Notes: generated from the sequence alone by a model not told the origin. 64,000 bases of DNA from Duganella sp. SG902 (GCF_013376005.1 NZ_JABMJK010000002.1:372001-436000); one strand, 5' to 3'; positions 19,199 through 29,232 are shown, counted from the first letter of the stretch. Numbers and translations are program-made.

Positions 19199-19227
19199 TT
19201 GGCGGCTTTGCGCGCGCCGTCTATACT
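19199..19227 (+). promoter_or_regulatory. Candidate promoter of the dgoK operon
   Basis: TTGGCG (19199-19204) and TATACT (19222-19227) are 17 bp apart, about 90 bp upstream of dgoK. A tiny frame, ATG 19297 to TGA 19320 (MSKGNAE), overlaps the GTG start of dgoK and could modulate its translation. Confidence 0.4.
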
Positions 19228-19316
19228 ATTTTGGTATTACTCTGGCGAGATAATTCATTGGCTGTTGAGGTGGCTTTTTCGTAACATCGATGCAGTATGA
19301 GTAAAGGAAACGCTGA

Positions 19317-20210
19317 GTGAACAAGCAAATTTTGGGGATAGACTGGGGGACGAGCAATCGCCGCGCCTACCTGATAGATCAACACGGCGCCTGCTTGGCC
19401 GAACATGAAGACGGCCAGGGCATGCTGGCCGTGGGCGGGCGCGACAAGTTTGGCCCCTCGCTGGCCGGCGTGCTGGCGGCCATGCAGTTGCCGGATGACG
19501 TGCCGGTCCTCATGTCCGGCATGGTGGGCAGCGCCTCGGGCTGGCAGGAGGTCGCCTATCTCGACGCCTCGGTGCCGCTGGAGGAGTTGCCGCGGCACCT
19601 GGCCGCCGTCACCGATCCGGCCTGGGCCGGCCGCGCGCACATCGTGCCCGGCTATGTCTACCGCAACGGCCCCTCGGCCGACGTCATGCGCGGCGAGGAA
19701 ACCCAGCTGCTGGGCGCCGTGCTGCAAGGCCATCGCGACGGCTGGCTGGTGCTGCCGGGCACCCACAGCAAGTGGGTGCTGCTGCGCGACGGCGTGATCC
19801 AGTCGTTCGCCACCTACATGACCGGCGAATTGTTCGCCATGCTGTCCAAGGGCGGCACGCTGTCCGTCATGATGGACGGCGATACGTCCAACGCCGAGGG
19901 CTTCGCCGCCGGCCTCAACCAGGCGGCCAAACACGAGCCGCTGTCGAATTCCCTGTTCCGCGTGCGCGCCGGCGTGGTGTCGCGCTCGGCGCCGGCCGAG
20001 CAGGCGGCGGCCACCGTCAGCGGCCTGCTGATCGGCGCCGAGTTCGCCGCCGCCGCGCGCGCGGCCGAAGGGCAGGGCATTGCCGTGATCGGTTCGCCGG
20101 CGCTGGCGGCGCGTTATGCCGTGGCCGCCAAGCATTTCGGCTTGAACTGTACCGTGCTCGACCCACATCAGGTGTATTGCACCGCCGTTTCCCAATTCCT
20201 CAAGGCTTAA
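19317..20210 (+). CDS. dgoK: 2-dehydro-3-deoxygalactonokinase (GTG start)
   Basis: Phosphorylates 2-keto-3-deoxygalactonate to KDPGal in the cytoplasm. 297 aa. The N-terminus NKQILGIDWGTSNRRAYLID is the ATP-binding phosphate-1 motif, with VPVLMSGMVGSASGWQEV, VPGYVYRNG, MRGEETQLLGA and LPGTHSKWVLL following, all family hallmarks. The start codon is GTG at 19317, behind AAAGGA; no ATG in frame is nearby. It is followed after 2 bp by the aldolase, so translation is probably coupled. Confidence 0.93.
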   Translation: MNKQILGIDWGTSNRRAYLIDQHGACLAEHEDGQGMLAVGGRDKFGPSLAGVLAAMQLPDDVPVLMSGMVGSASGWQEVAYLDASVPLEELPRHLAAVTDPAWAGRAHIVPGYVYRNGPSADVMRGEETQLLGAVLQGHRDGWLVLPGTHSKWVLLRDGVIQSFATYMTGELFAMLSKGGTLSVMMDGDTSNAEGFAAGLNQAAKHEPLSNSLFRVRAGVVSRSAPAEQAAATVSGLLIGAEFAAAARAAEGQGIAVIGSPALAARYAVAAKHFGLNCTVLDPHQVYCTAVSQFLKA

Positions 20211-20212
20211 TC

Positions 20213-20836
20213 ATGACCACTCCATCCCATCCAACCACGCCGCTGGTGGCCATCCTGCGCGGCTTGAATCCTGCCGAGGCGGTCGATGTCGCCAAGGTGC
20301 TGCACACGGCCGGCTTCCGCGCGCTGGAAGTGCCGCTCAACCGTCCGGGCGCGATCGAGGCGATCGCCTCCATCGTCAAGCTGGGCTTGCCGGACACGCT
20401 CGTCGGCGGCGGCACCATGCTCAACGTCGAGCACGTGGAAGCCGTGCACGCGGCCGGCGGCCGCCTGCTGGTGTCGCCCAACTGCGTGCCGGCCGTGATC
20501 CGCCGCGCGGCCGACTTGGGCATGTATTGCGCGCCGGGCGTGGCCACCCCGACCGAGGCGTTCGCCGCGCTGGACGCCGGCGCCCATGCGCTGAAAATCT
20601 TCCCGGCCGAGTCGGTCGGCCATGGCGGCATCAAGGCGCTGAAAAGCGTGCTGCCAGCCGGCACGCCGGTGTGGCCGGTGGGCGGCGTCTCGCCTGAGAC
20701 GATGGCGGCGTGGGTGAAGGCCGGCGCCACCGGGTTCGGCATAGGCGGCAACCTGTACACGCCGGGCGTGACGCTGGAACAATTGAAAGAACGCGCAGAG
20801 AGCTTCGTCGCCACCTGGCGCGCTCTGGCCGCATAA
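20213..20836 (+). CDS. dgoA: 2-dehydro-3-deoxy-6-phosphogalactonate aldolase
   Basis: Cleaves KDPGal to pyruvate and glyceraldehyde-3-phosphate; class I aldolase, 207 aa. Shows LVAILRGLNPAEA (N-terminus), ALEVPLNRPGA (catalytic Glu), VGGGTMLN, LLVSPNC, CAPGVATPTEAF, the Schiff-base Lys in HALKIFPAE, and WPVGGVSPE. In E. coli this activity is fused or adjacent to the dehydratase DgoD; here dgoD lies 11 kb away. The start is ATG 20213, three bases after the dgoK stop codon. Confidence 0.92.
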   Translation: MTTPSHPTTPLVAILRGLNPAEAVDVAKVLHTAGFRALEVPLNRPGAIEAIASIVKLGLPDTLVGGGTMLNVEHVEAVHAAGGRLLVSPNCVPAVIRRAADLGMYCAPGVATPTEAFAALDAGAHALKIFPAESVGHGGIKALKSVLPAGTPVWPVGGVSPETMAAWVKAGATGFGIGGNLYTPGVTLEQLKERAESFVATWRALAA

Positions 20837-20851
20837 AGGGAAATCCATACG

Positions 20852-21733
20852 ATGAGCAAACATGACGTGCAGTGCCTGTGGGAAGTTGGCGCGCAACTGG
20901 GCGAAGGCCCGCTGTGGGTGGCGGAACAGAACCGTCTTTACTTTGTCGACCTGAAAAACCAGACCCTGCACTCGCAGGACGTGGTCAGCGGTCAGCGCCG
21001 CAGCTGGACCATGCCGGACTACATCTGCTGGCTGATCGCGCGCCGCGACGGCGATGGCTTCATGGCCGGCCTGCGCGACGGCATCGCCCGTGTGTGGCTG
21101 GAGCCGGAACTGCGCATCGAGTACCTGCACCGTCCATTCCCCGAAGGCAGCGGCCTGCGCATGAATGACGCCAAGGTCGACAGCGCCGGCCGTATCTGGG
21201 CCGGCTCCATGCACAACACCGATTACGCGCAAGCCATCGGCACCTTGTTCCGGCTGGACACCGACCACTCGCTGCACGCGATGGATGACGGCTACCACAT
21301 CTGCAACGGTCCGACCTTCAGCCTGGATGGCGCCACCATGTACCACACCGACAGCTACGAGGGCCGCACCTACGCCTATCCGCTGGCGGCAGACGGCACG
21401 CTGGGCGAGCCGCGCGTGTGGCGCCAGTTTGGCGAAGGCGAAGGCTCGCCGGATGGCATGACGGTCGACAGCGAAGGCTGCGTGTGGATCGCGCAGTGGG
21501 GCGGCAGCCGCGTGTGCCGCTATGCGCCGTCGGGCGAGCTGCTGGAAACCATCGCCGTGCCGGTCCGCAATCCCGCCTCGTGCACCTTCGGCGGCGCCGA
21601 TCTGAAAACCCTGTACATCACCACCGCGCGCGAAGACAACACGCCGGAACAGCTGGCAGCCCATCCGCTGACCGGCGCCGTGTTTGCCGTGCGGGTCGAC
21701 GTGGCCGGCGTGCCTGCCGCGCGCTTCGGCTAA
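20852..21733 (+). CDS. SMP-30/gluconolactonase-type sugar lactonase
   Basis: 293-aa six-bladed propeller hydrolase, here probably opening galactono-lactone to galactonate. The metal ligands of the SMP-30 fold are present: Glu in LGEGPLW, Asn in RMNDAKVDSAG, Asn in HICNGPTFSLDG and Asp in GSPDGMTVDSEG. The conserved RIWAGSM and CVWIAQWGG blade motifs follow. It lies 15 bp after the aldolase in the same operon. Substrate choice rests on its neighbours; arabinolactone or gluconolactone are alternatives. Confidence 0.88.
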   Translation: MSKHDVQCLWEVGAQLGEGPLWVAEQNRLYFVDLKNQTLHSQDVVSGQRRSWTMPDYICWLIARRDGDGFMAGLRDGIARVWLEPELRIEYLHRPFPEGSGLRMNDAKVDSAGRIWAGSMHNTDYAQAIGTLFRLDTDHSLHAMDDGYHICNGPTFSLDGATMYHTDSYEGRTYAYPLAADGTLGEPRVWRQFGEGEGSPDGMTVDSEGCVWIAQWGGSRVCRYAPSGELLETIAVPVRNPASCTFGGADLKTLYITTAREDNTPEQLAAHPLTGAVFAVRVDVAGVPAARFG

Positions 21734-21827
21734 CCAGACATCTCTGCTGTACCCCGCTGTAGCAATATGCCGCGTGAAGCGGCAGGGATGTGTTCATCCC
21801 TTTAAAACTAAAAACACTGGAGACGAT

Positions 21828-22808
21828 ATGAAGTTGAAAGCATTGCTGTTCGCAGCATGCGGGCTGGCGTTCGCCCTGTCCGCGCGCGGCGCCACCTTTG
21901 CCAATGGCGCCGATGTCAGCTGGGTCAGCCAGCAGGAATCGAGCGGCTATTCGTTCTACAACAGCAGCGCGGTGAAGACCGATCCGTTTGTGCTGCTGAA
22001 AAACCTGCAGGTCAACGCGATCCGCCTGCGCGTGTGGGTCAATCCGAGCGGCGGCTGGAATGATGGCGCCGACGTGCTGTACAAGGCCAAGCGCGCCGCC
22101 GCGCAAGGCCAGCGCATCCTGATCGATTTCCATTACAGCGATAGCTGGGCCGATCCCGGCCAGCAGACCAAGCCGGCCGCCTGGGCCAGCCACACGCTGG
22201 CGCAGCTGAACAGCGATGTCTACTCGCACACCTACGGCATCCTGAATTACCTGAAGTCCAACGGCATCACAGTCGAATGGGTTCAGGTCGGCAACGAGAT
22301 CAATAGCGGCATGCTGTGGCCGGAAGGGAAGACCACCAGCTTCAGCAACCTGGCCGGCCTGATCAACAACGGCTACAACGCGGCCAAGGCCGTGTATCCG
22401 AACGCCAAGGTGATCCTGCACCTGGCGAACGGTTACGACAACGCCGTGTTCCGCTGGTTCTTCGATGGCGTGAAAGGGGCGGGCGCGAAGTGGGATGTGA
22501 TCGGCATGTCGCATTATCCGCCGGCGTCGGACTGGGCCAACTACAACAACAAAATCTCCACCAATATGTGGGACATGGTGTCGCGCTACGCCAAGCCGGT
22601 GATGGTGACCGAGGTGGGCATGGACTGGACCCAGGCGGCCACCTCGAAAGCCATGCTGGCCGATTTGCTGAACAAAACCAAGGCGCTGGGCTCGAACGGC
22701 CTGGGCGTGTTCTACTGGGAGCCGCAGGCCTATCCAGGCTGGCAGGGCTACACCATGGGCGCCATGGACGCCAGCGGCAAGTTCACGATGGCGCTGGATC
22801 CGTTCTAG
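21828..22808 (+). CDS. Secreted arabinogalactan endo-beta-1,4-galactanase, GH53
   Basis: Cuts the beta-1,4-galactan chains of pectic type I arabinogalactan. 326 aa, signal peptide MKLKALLFAACGLAFALSARG. The (beta/alpha)8 barrel shows NAIRLRVWVNP, ILIDFHYSDSWADPGQQ, the acid/base E157 in QVGNEINSG and the nucleophile E262 in MVTEVGMDW, plus GVFYWEPQAYPGW. Start at 21828 behind GGAG; an open frame extends further upstream but with no signal or ribosome site. It lies 94 bp after the lactonase, so may share its transcript. It supplies galacto-oligosaccharides for the beta-galactosidases at 30 and 38 kb. Confidence 0.93.
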   Translation: MKLKALLFAACGLAFALSARGATFANGADVSWVSQQESSGYSFYNSSAVKTDPFVLLKNLQVNAIRLRVWVNPSGGWNDGADVLYKAKRAAAQGQRILIDFHYSDSWADPGQQTKPAAWASHTLAQLNSDVYSHTYGILNYLKSNGITVEWVQVGNEINSGMLWPEGKTTSFSNLAGLINNGYNAAKAVYPNAKVILHLANGYDNAVFRWFFDGVKGAGAKWDVIGMSHYPPASDWANYNNKISTNMWDMVSRYAKPVMVTEVGMDWTQAATSKAMLADLLNKTKALGSNGLGVFYWEPQAYPGWQGYTMGAMDASGKFTMALDPF

Positions 22809-22848
22809 GCCGCTTGCGGGATTCGGCGGATCGGGAGAAAATGCCGCC

Positions 22849-23274
22849 ATGCTGAATTCCGCCCTCAAATACCTGCATCTTTCTCCTTCCAGCGACCTCC
22901 CGGCGCTGGAAGGCATGCGTCAATTTAAAACGGTCCTTGTCATTGAAGCCGATGTGCATGAGACCATGATGTGGGACGTCAGCCGCTGGCTGATCGCATC
23001 CGGCTGCCTGTACGCGCTGGCGTGGGGCAAGGATTGCGACCAGTGGCGCGAAGCGATCGACGATGCGGCGCAGGAAGCGGTCAATTACGAAGACGTGCCG
23101 GAGGCGAAGAAAGTCTTCGTCACCGCGCATGAGGATGAAGAGCTGGAGGAAGCCTTCTGGTTCGCCCGCCACCGCGCCATCCACCCTGCGCACGACCTCA
23201 ACACCACCCTCATCCTCCACCTGGCCGACGCCCCGCGCCGCGAAGAGCTCGAAGCAACGTATCACGACGCTTGA
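22849..23274 (+). CDS. Hypothetical protein (possibly DUF7684-like)
   Basis: 141 aa, acidic, without signal peptide. Main features: RQFKTVLVIEADVHETMMWDVSRWLIASGCLYALAWGKDCDQWREAID, then VFVTAHEDEELEEAFWFARHRAIHPAHDLNTTLILHLA. The pattern of a beta strand, Trp-rich helix and conserved HEDE...FWF matches small proteins that I recall as DUF7684; the name is from memory. GGGAG precedes the start by 11 bp. Function unknown. Confidence 0.65.
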   Translation: MLNSALKYLHLSPSSDLPALEGMRQFKTVLVIEADVHETMMWDVSRWLIASGCLYALAWGKDCDQWREAIDDAAQEAVNYEDVPEAKKVFVTAHEDEELEEAFWFARHRAIHPAHDLNTTLILHLADAPRREELEATYHDA

Positions 23275-23343
23275 CGCGGATCATCCACCGACACTGCCAC
23301 CTGTGCTACACCGGAGGCAGTTGTCTTCGGCGGAGGTCATCGC

Positions 23344-23829
23344 ATGAATAACAAGCACATTTACTATTCTTGTAGCTCTTGGCTGTCGTATCACATTTGT
23401 GAGCGGTATTACGGGAATAAGCACTATGCCTGGTGTACGCCGTATTTCGATGCTTTCTCATCGTTGAGCCTACAAAACTTCGTGCCGCCGAGCTCTAATC
23501 CTAGAGATATCTATTGGGGCCTAAGAAAAGATATTGATACTGGCGACTTGCACTCAGCGAAAGTGAGAGATATCCGGCGAGGCATTCAGAAAGGCGCTGC
23601 TCTCAAGCGCAAAGAAGGTACCATTAACGATGTCGATTATCTGGAAATTGTGCGGATTGCCCGGGTATCCCAGATCGAGAAATTTAGTCCATTAATGCTT
23701 GTTATCCCCTTCCAACCTGCCTCGGGTTTGTTCAAACGTGTTGCAGTCTGGCAGCGAGCGAATCCGTTATCTGAGGAATATATCGTAGAGAATTTGCCTC
23801 GTGAGTTCTTTGATGCCTTCGAACTTTAG
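23344..23829 (+). CDS. Unknown protein in an AT-richer islet
   Basis: 161 aa, no signal peptide, rich in aromatic residues at the start (MNNKHIYYSCSSWLSYHICE, then RYYGNKHYAWCTPYFDAF), a middle segment of charged helix (GIQKGAALKRKEGTINDVDYLEIVRIARVSQ) and an end with PLSEEYIVENLPREFFDAFEL. GGAGG lies some distance upstream. Codon use is clearly less GC-biased than in the flanking genes. The next gene starts 13 bp later. I do not recognise the family. The compact two-gene layout would suit an accessory pair such as effector and immunity, but nothing proves this. Confidence 0.65.
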   Translation: MNNKHIYYSCSSWLSYHICERYYGNKHYAWCTPYFDAFSSLSLQNFVPPSSNPRDIYWGLRKDIDTGDLHSAKVRDIRRGIQKGAALKRKEGTINDVDYLEIVRIARVSQIEKFSPLMLVIPFQPASGLFKRVAVWQRANPLSEEYIVENLPREFFDAFEL

Positions 23830-23842
23830 CTGGAGGATGATG

Positions 23843-24190
23843 ATGAATATCCTTGCGTATGTCGAGTCTTACCCCTTTGATGTAGCCAATGAAGGCTTGT
23901 TCTACTGTTTCCGGGCTTTTAATGAGTTGGATTGGCCCAGAGAGATGAGGCGCGACTTTTTTTTTGATGCGCCATCATCTGTTCCCGGTCCAGAAAGTAG
24001 AGCCATCACGCTGGCAATACTGGCTGGCATAGAAGAGCAGGAAGGCAAGCCGCTCGATGAGATTGACAAGGAAACACTCAATAAATATGCCGTCGAGATT
24101 GGCGATGCAGGCGATATTCTTACGGATCGCCTGCTACTTGCGCATCGGACGCGACTTATGTTTAGCCGTTCTGCGGCATGGCCACGCTGA
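23843..24190 (+). CDS. Unknown protein; 3' end runs into the neighbouring gene
   Basis: 115 aa from the third of three tandem ATGs (23837, 23840, 23843); only the last has proper spacing from GGAGG at 23832-23836. Sequence: MNILAYVESYPFDVANEGLF, a Trp/Arg-rich middle, DFFFDAPSSVPGPESRAITLAILAGIEEQEGKPL. The last 9 or so residues (SRSAAWPR) are antisense to the end of the VOC gene at 24162, so the original C-terminus was probably lost at a junction near 24160. It pairs with the preceding gene by spacing and base composition. Confidence 0.5.
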   Translation: MNILAYVESYPFDVANEGLFYCFRAFNELDWPREMRRDFFFDAPSSVPGPESRAITLAILAGIEEQEGKPLDEIDKETLNKYAVEIGDAGDILTDRLLLAHRTRLMFSRSAAWPR

Positions 24191-24593
24191 GCGCCCAGTT
24201 AGTGCCGAAGCGGTCGGTCAGCATGCCGAACAGCGGTGTCCACTGTGCTGGCGCTAGCGGCACAGTGATGGTGGCGCCGTTGGCGATCTTGTCCCAGTAG
24301 GCGCTGACCTGCTCCGGCGTCTCGGTTTCCAGCGCGACCAGGAAGGCGTTCTGGCCCGGATGGTAGGGCGTTGCCGATGGCACGTCGTAGGCCATGACGC
24401 GGAAGCCGTTGTCGGCCGCCACCTGGCCCCAGATCAGCTGGTCGGCCTCGGCCTCGTCGGTGACCTGGCCGAAATCCTTGTAGCTCATCGCCATCACTTC
24501 ACCGCCAAACACGGACTGGTAGAAGTTGAGCGCATCGCGCGCTTGGCCGCGAAAGTTGAGGTGGGCGACGGCGCTGACAGTGTTCGGTTTCAT
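24162..24593 (-). CDS. VOC-fold protein (PhnB-like)
   Basis: 143 aa. Two beta-alpha-beta-beta-beta modules: VSAVAHLNFRGQARDALNFYQSVFGGEVMAMSYKDFG and NAFLVALETETPEQVSAYWDKIANGATITVPLAPAQWTPLFGMLTDRFGTNWALSV. This is the PhnB/3-demethylubiquinone-methyltransferase-like branch of the glyoxalase superfamily, usually of unknown substrate. Its 3' end overlaps the end of the unknown gene on the other strand by 29 bp. Confidence 0.85.
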   Translation of the reverse strand: MKPNTVSAVAHLNFRGQARDALNFYQSVFGGEVMAMSYKDFGQVTDEAEADQLIWGQVAADNGFRVMAYDVPSATPYHPGQNAFLVALETETPEQVSAYWDKIANGATITVPLAPAQWTPLFGMLTDRFGTNWALSVAMPQNG

Positions 24594-24666
24594 TGAGAGT
24601 CTCCTGAAAGAAAAGTGAAACCCATTCTATTCAGCCGCCCTGTCAGTTCCTGTCAGTAGCCTGCAG

Positions 24667-25044
24667 TCAGCCGCGCGCGGTGTGGAAGGTGATGGCGTAG
24701 CCGTCTGGATCGGCGGCGACGAAGAAGCGGCCGAAAGGCCCGTCCGCCAGCGGACTCAGAATCGCGCCGCCGCGCTGCACGATGGCGTCGTGCATGGCAT
24801 CGGCGTCGGCGCAGGCGATCCACAGCACCATGCCCACCCCCAGCGGCCCGGTTTCCGGCAGCTGGCGCAGCGGTTCGCGCAGCGCCAGCGGAATCGGCGC
24901 GGTCTTGAAGATGGCCGCGCCCGGAGGGCAGTGCGCCGACGCTTCGAAGCCAAAGGTCTCCAGGTAGAACTTGCGGGAGGCGGCCAGGTCGCGCACTTGC
25001 AGGGCGATGAAGTCGGGGCCGATTGGAGGGGTGATGGTTGTCAT
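24667..25044 (-). CDS. VOC-fold glyoxalase/bleomycin-resistance-like protein
   Basis: 125 aa from ATG 25044, which has AAAGGAT at the right distance; an earlier in-frame ATG at 25059 lacks one. Contains FIALQVRDLAASRKFYLETFGFE, then GMVLWIACADADAMHDAIVQRGG and GRFFVAADPDGYAITFHTA. It is divergent from the MarR gene, with the MarR-type dyad in the gap, so it is a likely MarR target. Confidence 0.85.
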   Translation of the reverse strand: MTTITPPIGPDFIALQVRDLAASRKFYLETFGFEASAHCPPGAAIFKTAPIPLALREPLRQLPETGPLGVGMVLWIACADADAMHDAIVQRGGAILSPLADGPFGRFFVAADPDGYAITFHTARG

Positions 25045-25063
25045 GCCAGATCCTTTCAAGTAA

Positions 25064-25079
25064 TATCAGTACCCTGATA
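25064..25079. promoter_or_regulatory. MarR-type operator between divergent VOC and marR genes
   Basis: TATCAG-TACC-CTGATA is a perfect 6-bp dyad (25064-25069 and 25074-25079) in the 54-bp gap. A further CTGATAT half-site occurs just before the marR start. The position allows control of both genes. Confidence 0.6.
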
Positions 25080-25098
25080 CTAATGTAAGGCCCCTGAT

Positions 25099-25545
25099 AT
25101 GTCAATGGAGAAACAAGCGCCACGGCGCGGCACTGACTGGATCGGCTATAACCTGAAGATCACACAGCATCGGCTGCGGCAGCGGCTCGATGCGGAACTG
25201 GCGCGGCTCGGCATCACGGCGCCGCAGAATGCCGTGCTGCTGGCCGTGGCCGGGAATCCGCGCATCTCGAATGCCGAGCTGGCGCGCGCGGCCTTCGTCA
25301 CGCCGCAGACCATGCAGGGCATACTGGTCAATCTGGAACGCGGCGGACTGATCGTGCGCAATCCGCACCCGGAGCATGGCCGGGTGATCATGACCGAGCT
25401 GACCCCGGCGGGTCGGAAGGCCGTGGCCGATGGCGCGAAAGCGGCCGACGCGGTGGAGCGGCGCATGCTCTCCCGCCTCTCGGCCGACGAGGCCAGGACG
25501 CTGTGCGAGCTGCTCAAGCGTTGCGCCGCCGCGCTCGACGATTAA
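25099..25545 (+). CDS. MarR-family transcriptional regulator
   Basis: 148 aa. The winged helix-turn-helix is seen in LARLGITAPQNAVLLAVAGNPRISNAELARAAFVTPQTMQGILVNLERGGLIVRNPHPEHGRVIMTELTPAGRKAVADG, flanked by dimerisation helices. A second ATG two codons in (25105) is also possible. It shares its promoter gap with a VOC gene and converges on another VOC gene with a 4-bp overlap, so it probably controls a small detoxification group. Confidence 0.9.
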   Translation: MSMEKQAPRRGTDWIGYNLKITQHRLRQRLDAELARLGITAPQNAVLLAVAGNPRISNAELARAAFVTPQTMQGILVNLERGGLIVRNPHPEHGRVIMTELTPAGRKAVADGAKAADAVERRMLSRLSADEARTLCELLKRCAAALDD

Positions 25546-25970
25546 AAGGTGATGTGCACCGACGGCGCGCTGCGCTTGGCTGCGCCGTGGAACACGGCCT
25601 CGATGTTGTTGCCGTCCGGGTCGAGCACGAAGGCGGAGTAGTAGCCGGGGTGGTAGGGGCGCTCGCCGGGCGCGCCATTGTCCTTGCCGCCGTTGGCCAG
25701 CGCCGCCTTGTACCACGCGTCGACCATGGCGCGGTCGCGGGCCTGGAAGGCCAGGTGGTGCCTGCCGGTCAGCGCGCCTTGCGCGGCCTGGCTGTCCGCG
25801 GTGGACACAAATAATTCGTCAGCCCAAAAATAATCGTCGGCGGTACCGCCGATGGGGATGCCCAGCACTTCGAAAATCGCGCTATAGAATTTTTGCGAGG
25901 CGGGCAGGTCGCGCACGACCAGCTGGATGTGATCGATCAGGCGGCCACGGTGCAGTTCTTGAGTTTCCAT
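25542..25970 (-). CDS. VOC-fold glyoxalase-like protein
   Basis: 142 aa: LIDHIQLVVRDLPASQKFYSAIFEVLGIPIGG, HHLAFQARDRAMVDAWYKAALANGGKDNGAPGERPYHPGYYSAFVLDPDGNNIEAVFH. The HIQLVV and DPDGNNIEAV motifs carry the usual His and Glu metal ligands. It is the third VOC protein within 1.8 kb and ends within the marR stop codon region. Confidence 0.87.
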   Translation of the reverse strand: METQELHRGRLIDHIQLVVRDLPASQKFYSAIFEVLGIPIGGTADDYFWADELFVSTADSQAAQGALTGRHHLAFQARDRAMVDAWYKAALANGGKDNGAPGERPYHPGYYSAFVLDPDGNNIEAVFHGAAKRSAPSVHITF

Positions 25971-26005
25971 GCTGTACTCCTCAGATAGGGAGCGCCCATT
26001 CTAGC

Positions 26006-27163
26006 TCAGAGAGATTTTTGGACGCGCCACGATAGGGGCAGCGTCAGCAACAGGAGCGCCGCCAGCGACAGCAAGGCCACCGGCACGCCCATCACGTCGC
26101 CGACGCGGCCGAACAGCACCGGCGACAAGGCGCCGGCGCCGATGGTGCCGGTGTAGAACAAGGCAAACGCCTGCTCGCGCTTGCCCGGCGCGGCCAGTTC
26201 GGGCACGGCGCCGTACAGCACCGAGGAGGTGCCGTTCAGGGCCAGCCCCAGCAGGGGCAGCATCACCATCACGCCGGCCAGCGGCAGAAACACCGCCGCC
26301 ACGATGCACAGCGAGGTCGCGGACTCGGTCGCCCACACGGTCTTCATCATGCCGATGCGGGCGCCCAGGTAGCCGCACAGCAGCTTGCCGAACGCGCCGC
26401 CCACGAACAGCAGCGACATGGCCACGCCGATGCCGGCCGTGCCCGCGCCTTTGCTCTTCAGGAGAAATGGCAGGAAGGTCAGGAAGCCCATGCGCACCGT
26501 GCTGTCCAGCGTGCCGGTGGCGAGCAGCGCGCGCAGACCGCCCACCGAGCCGGCGCGGCCGGCGTGGGCCTTGGCGGCCTTGACCGCGCCGCCGGCATGG
26601 GCCGGCTGCGACGAGGGAATCAGCCACCACAGCAGCAAGGCCGCCGCCAGTCCGAGCAGGCCGATCAAGGTGACGCTGGTCTGCCAGCTGACTACCACCA
26701 GCAACAAGCCGACCGCGCCGGGTATCAGGGTCTTGCCGATGTCGCCGGCGAAGTTGTACTGCGACAGCGCCTCCTTGACGCCGCCGCCAGGCTCGTACGC
26801 ATCGGTCACCAGCGACGACGCCAGCGGATGCTGGGTGCTGGCGCCCAGCCCGCCCAGCATCAGGGCGACCAGCAGCGTGGCGAGGCCGCCGGCCTGGCCG
26901 GCGATCAGGTAGGCCACGCCGGCCAGCGCGGTGCCGCCGATCAGCATACGCTCGCGGCCCCAGCGCTTCGCCAGGCGGCTGGCCAGCAATTGGAAGCTCG
27001 CCATCACGCCCGAATACGAGGCGCGCAGCAAGCCGATCATGGCGTAGCTGATGGCGAACTGGGCCTGCCAGATCGGCAGTAAAACGTAAATCAGATCGGT
27101 GAGGCCGTCGTGCACGGCGTGGGCGCCGCTGGCGGCGAGGAGGGAGCGTTTGCGGGAGGACAT
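26006..27163 (-). CDS. MFS exporter (fosmidomycin-resistance-like)
   Basis: 385 aa, 12 hydrophobic helices; opens SGAHAVHDGLTDLIYVLLPIWQAQFAISYAMIGLL, the start typical of Fsr-like MFS proteins, with RLAKRWGRERMLIGG between helices 2 and 3 and QHPLASSLVTDAYEPGG in the helix 4-5 region. Probably a small-molecule efflux pump of the inner membrane. It lies downstream of groEL on the same strand but beyond a terminator. Confidence 0.87.
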   Translation of the reverse strand: MSSRKRSLLAASGAHAVHDGLTDLIYVLLPIWQAQFAISYAMIGLLRASYSGVMASFQLLASRLAKRWGRERMLIGGTALAGVAYLIAGQAGGLATLLVALMLGGLGASTQHPLASSLVTDAYEPGGGVKEALSQYNFAGDIGKTLIPGAVGLLLVVVSWQTSVTLIGLLGLAAALLLWWLIPSSQPAHAGGAVKAAKAHAGRAGSVGGLRALLATGTLDSTVRMGFLTFLPFLLKSKGAGTAGIGVAMSLLFVGGAFGKLLCGYLGARIGMMKTVWATESATSLCIVAAVFLPLAGVMVMLPLLGLALNGTSSVLYGAVPELAAPGKREQAFALFYTGTIGAGALSPVLFGRVGDVMGVPVALLSLAALLLLTLPLSWRVQKSL

Positions 27164-27180
27164 TCCATAAGTGTAACAAA

Positions 27181-27213
27181 AAAGCCCGCGCGGCCGAGGC
27201 CTGCGCGGGCTTT
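27181..27213 (-). terminator. Intrinsic terminator of groESL
   Basis: AAAGCCCGCGC (27181-27191) and GCGCGGGCTTT (27203-27213) form a perfect 11-bp stem with an 11-nt loop. Read on the minus strand after groEL it is followed by a run of six T. Confidence 0.88.
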
Positions 27214-27247
27214 GCGATTGGCTGGCTGGAGAAGCCGGCCGGCAGAA

Positions 27248-28903
<1,656 letters not shown>

Positions 28904-28941
28904 TTACTCCTGTGAGGTATTAGGTGGGACCGGCTGACCAA

Positions 28942-29232
28942 TTACTTGGTGACGATCGCCATGATGTCTTCTTCGCGCATGACCAGCAGTTCCTGGCCGT
29001 CGATCTTGACGGTCTGGCCGGCGTATTTGCCGAACAGGACGCGGTCGCCTACTTTGACATCCAGCGGACGCACTTTGCCGTCGTCCAGGATCTTGCCATT
29101 GCCAACGGCCAGGACTTCGCCTTGGTCCGGTTTCTCAGCAGCCGCATCAGGGATGATCAGGCCGGACGCAGTTTTGGTCTCTTGGTCCAGACGTTTGACG
29201 ATGACGCGATCGTTCAAAGGGCGAAGGTTCAT
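28942..29232 (-). CDS. groS: Co-chaperonin GroES (10 kDa)
   Basis: 96 aa, the heptameric lid of Gro[49 protein letters not shown] includes the mobile loop that contacts GroEL. First gene of the operon, with AAGGAGTTTTG as ribosome site. Confidence 0.99.
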   Translation of the reverse strand: MNLRPLNDRVIVKRLDQETKTASGLIIPDAAAEKPDQGEVLAVGNGKILDDGKVRPLDVKVGDRVLFGKYAGQTVKIDGQELLVMREEDIMAIVTK

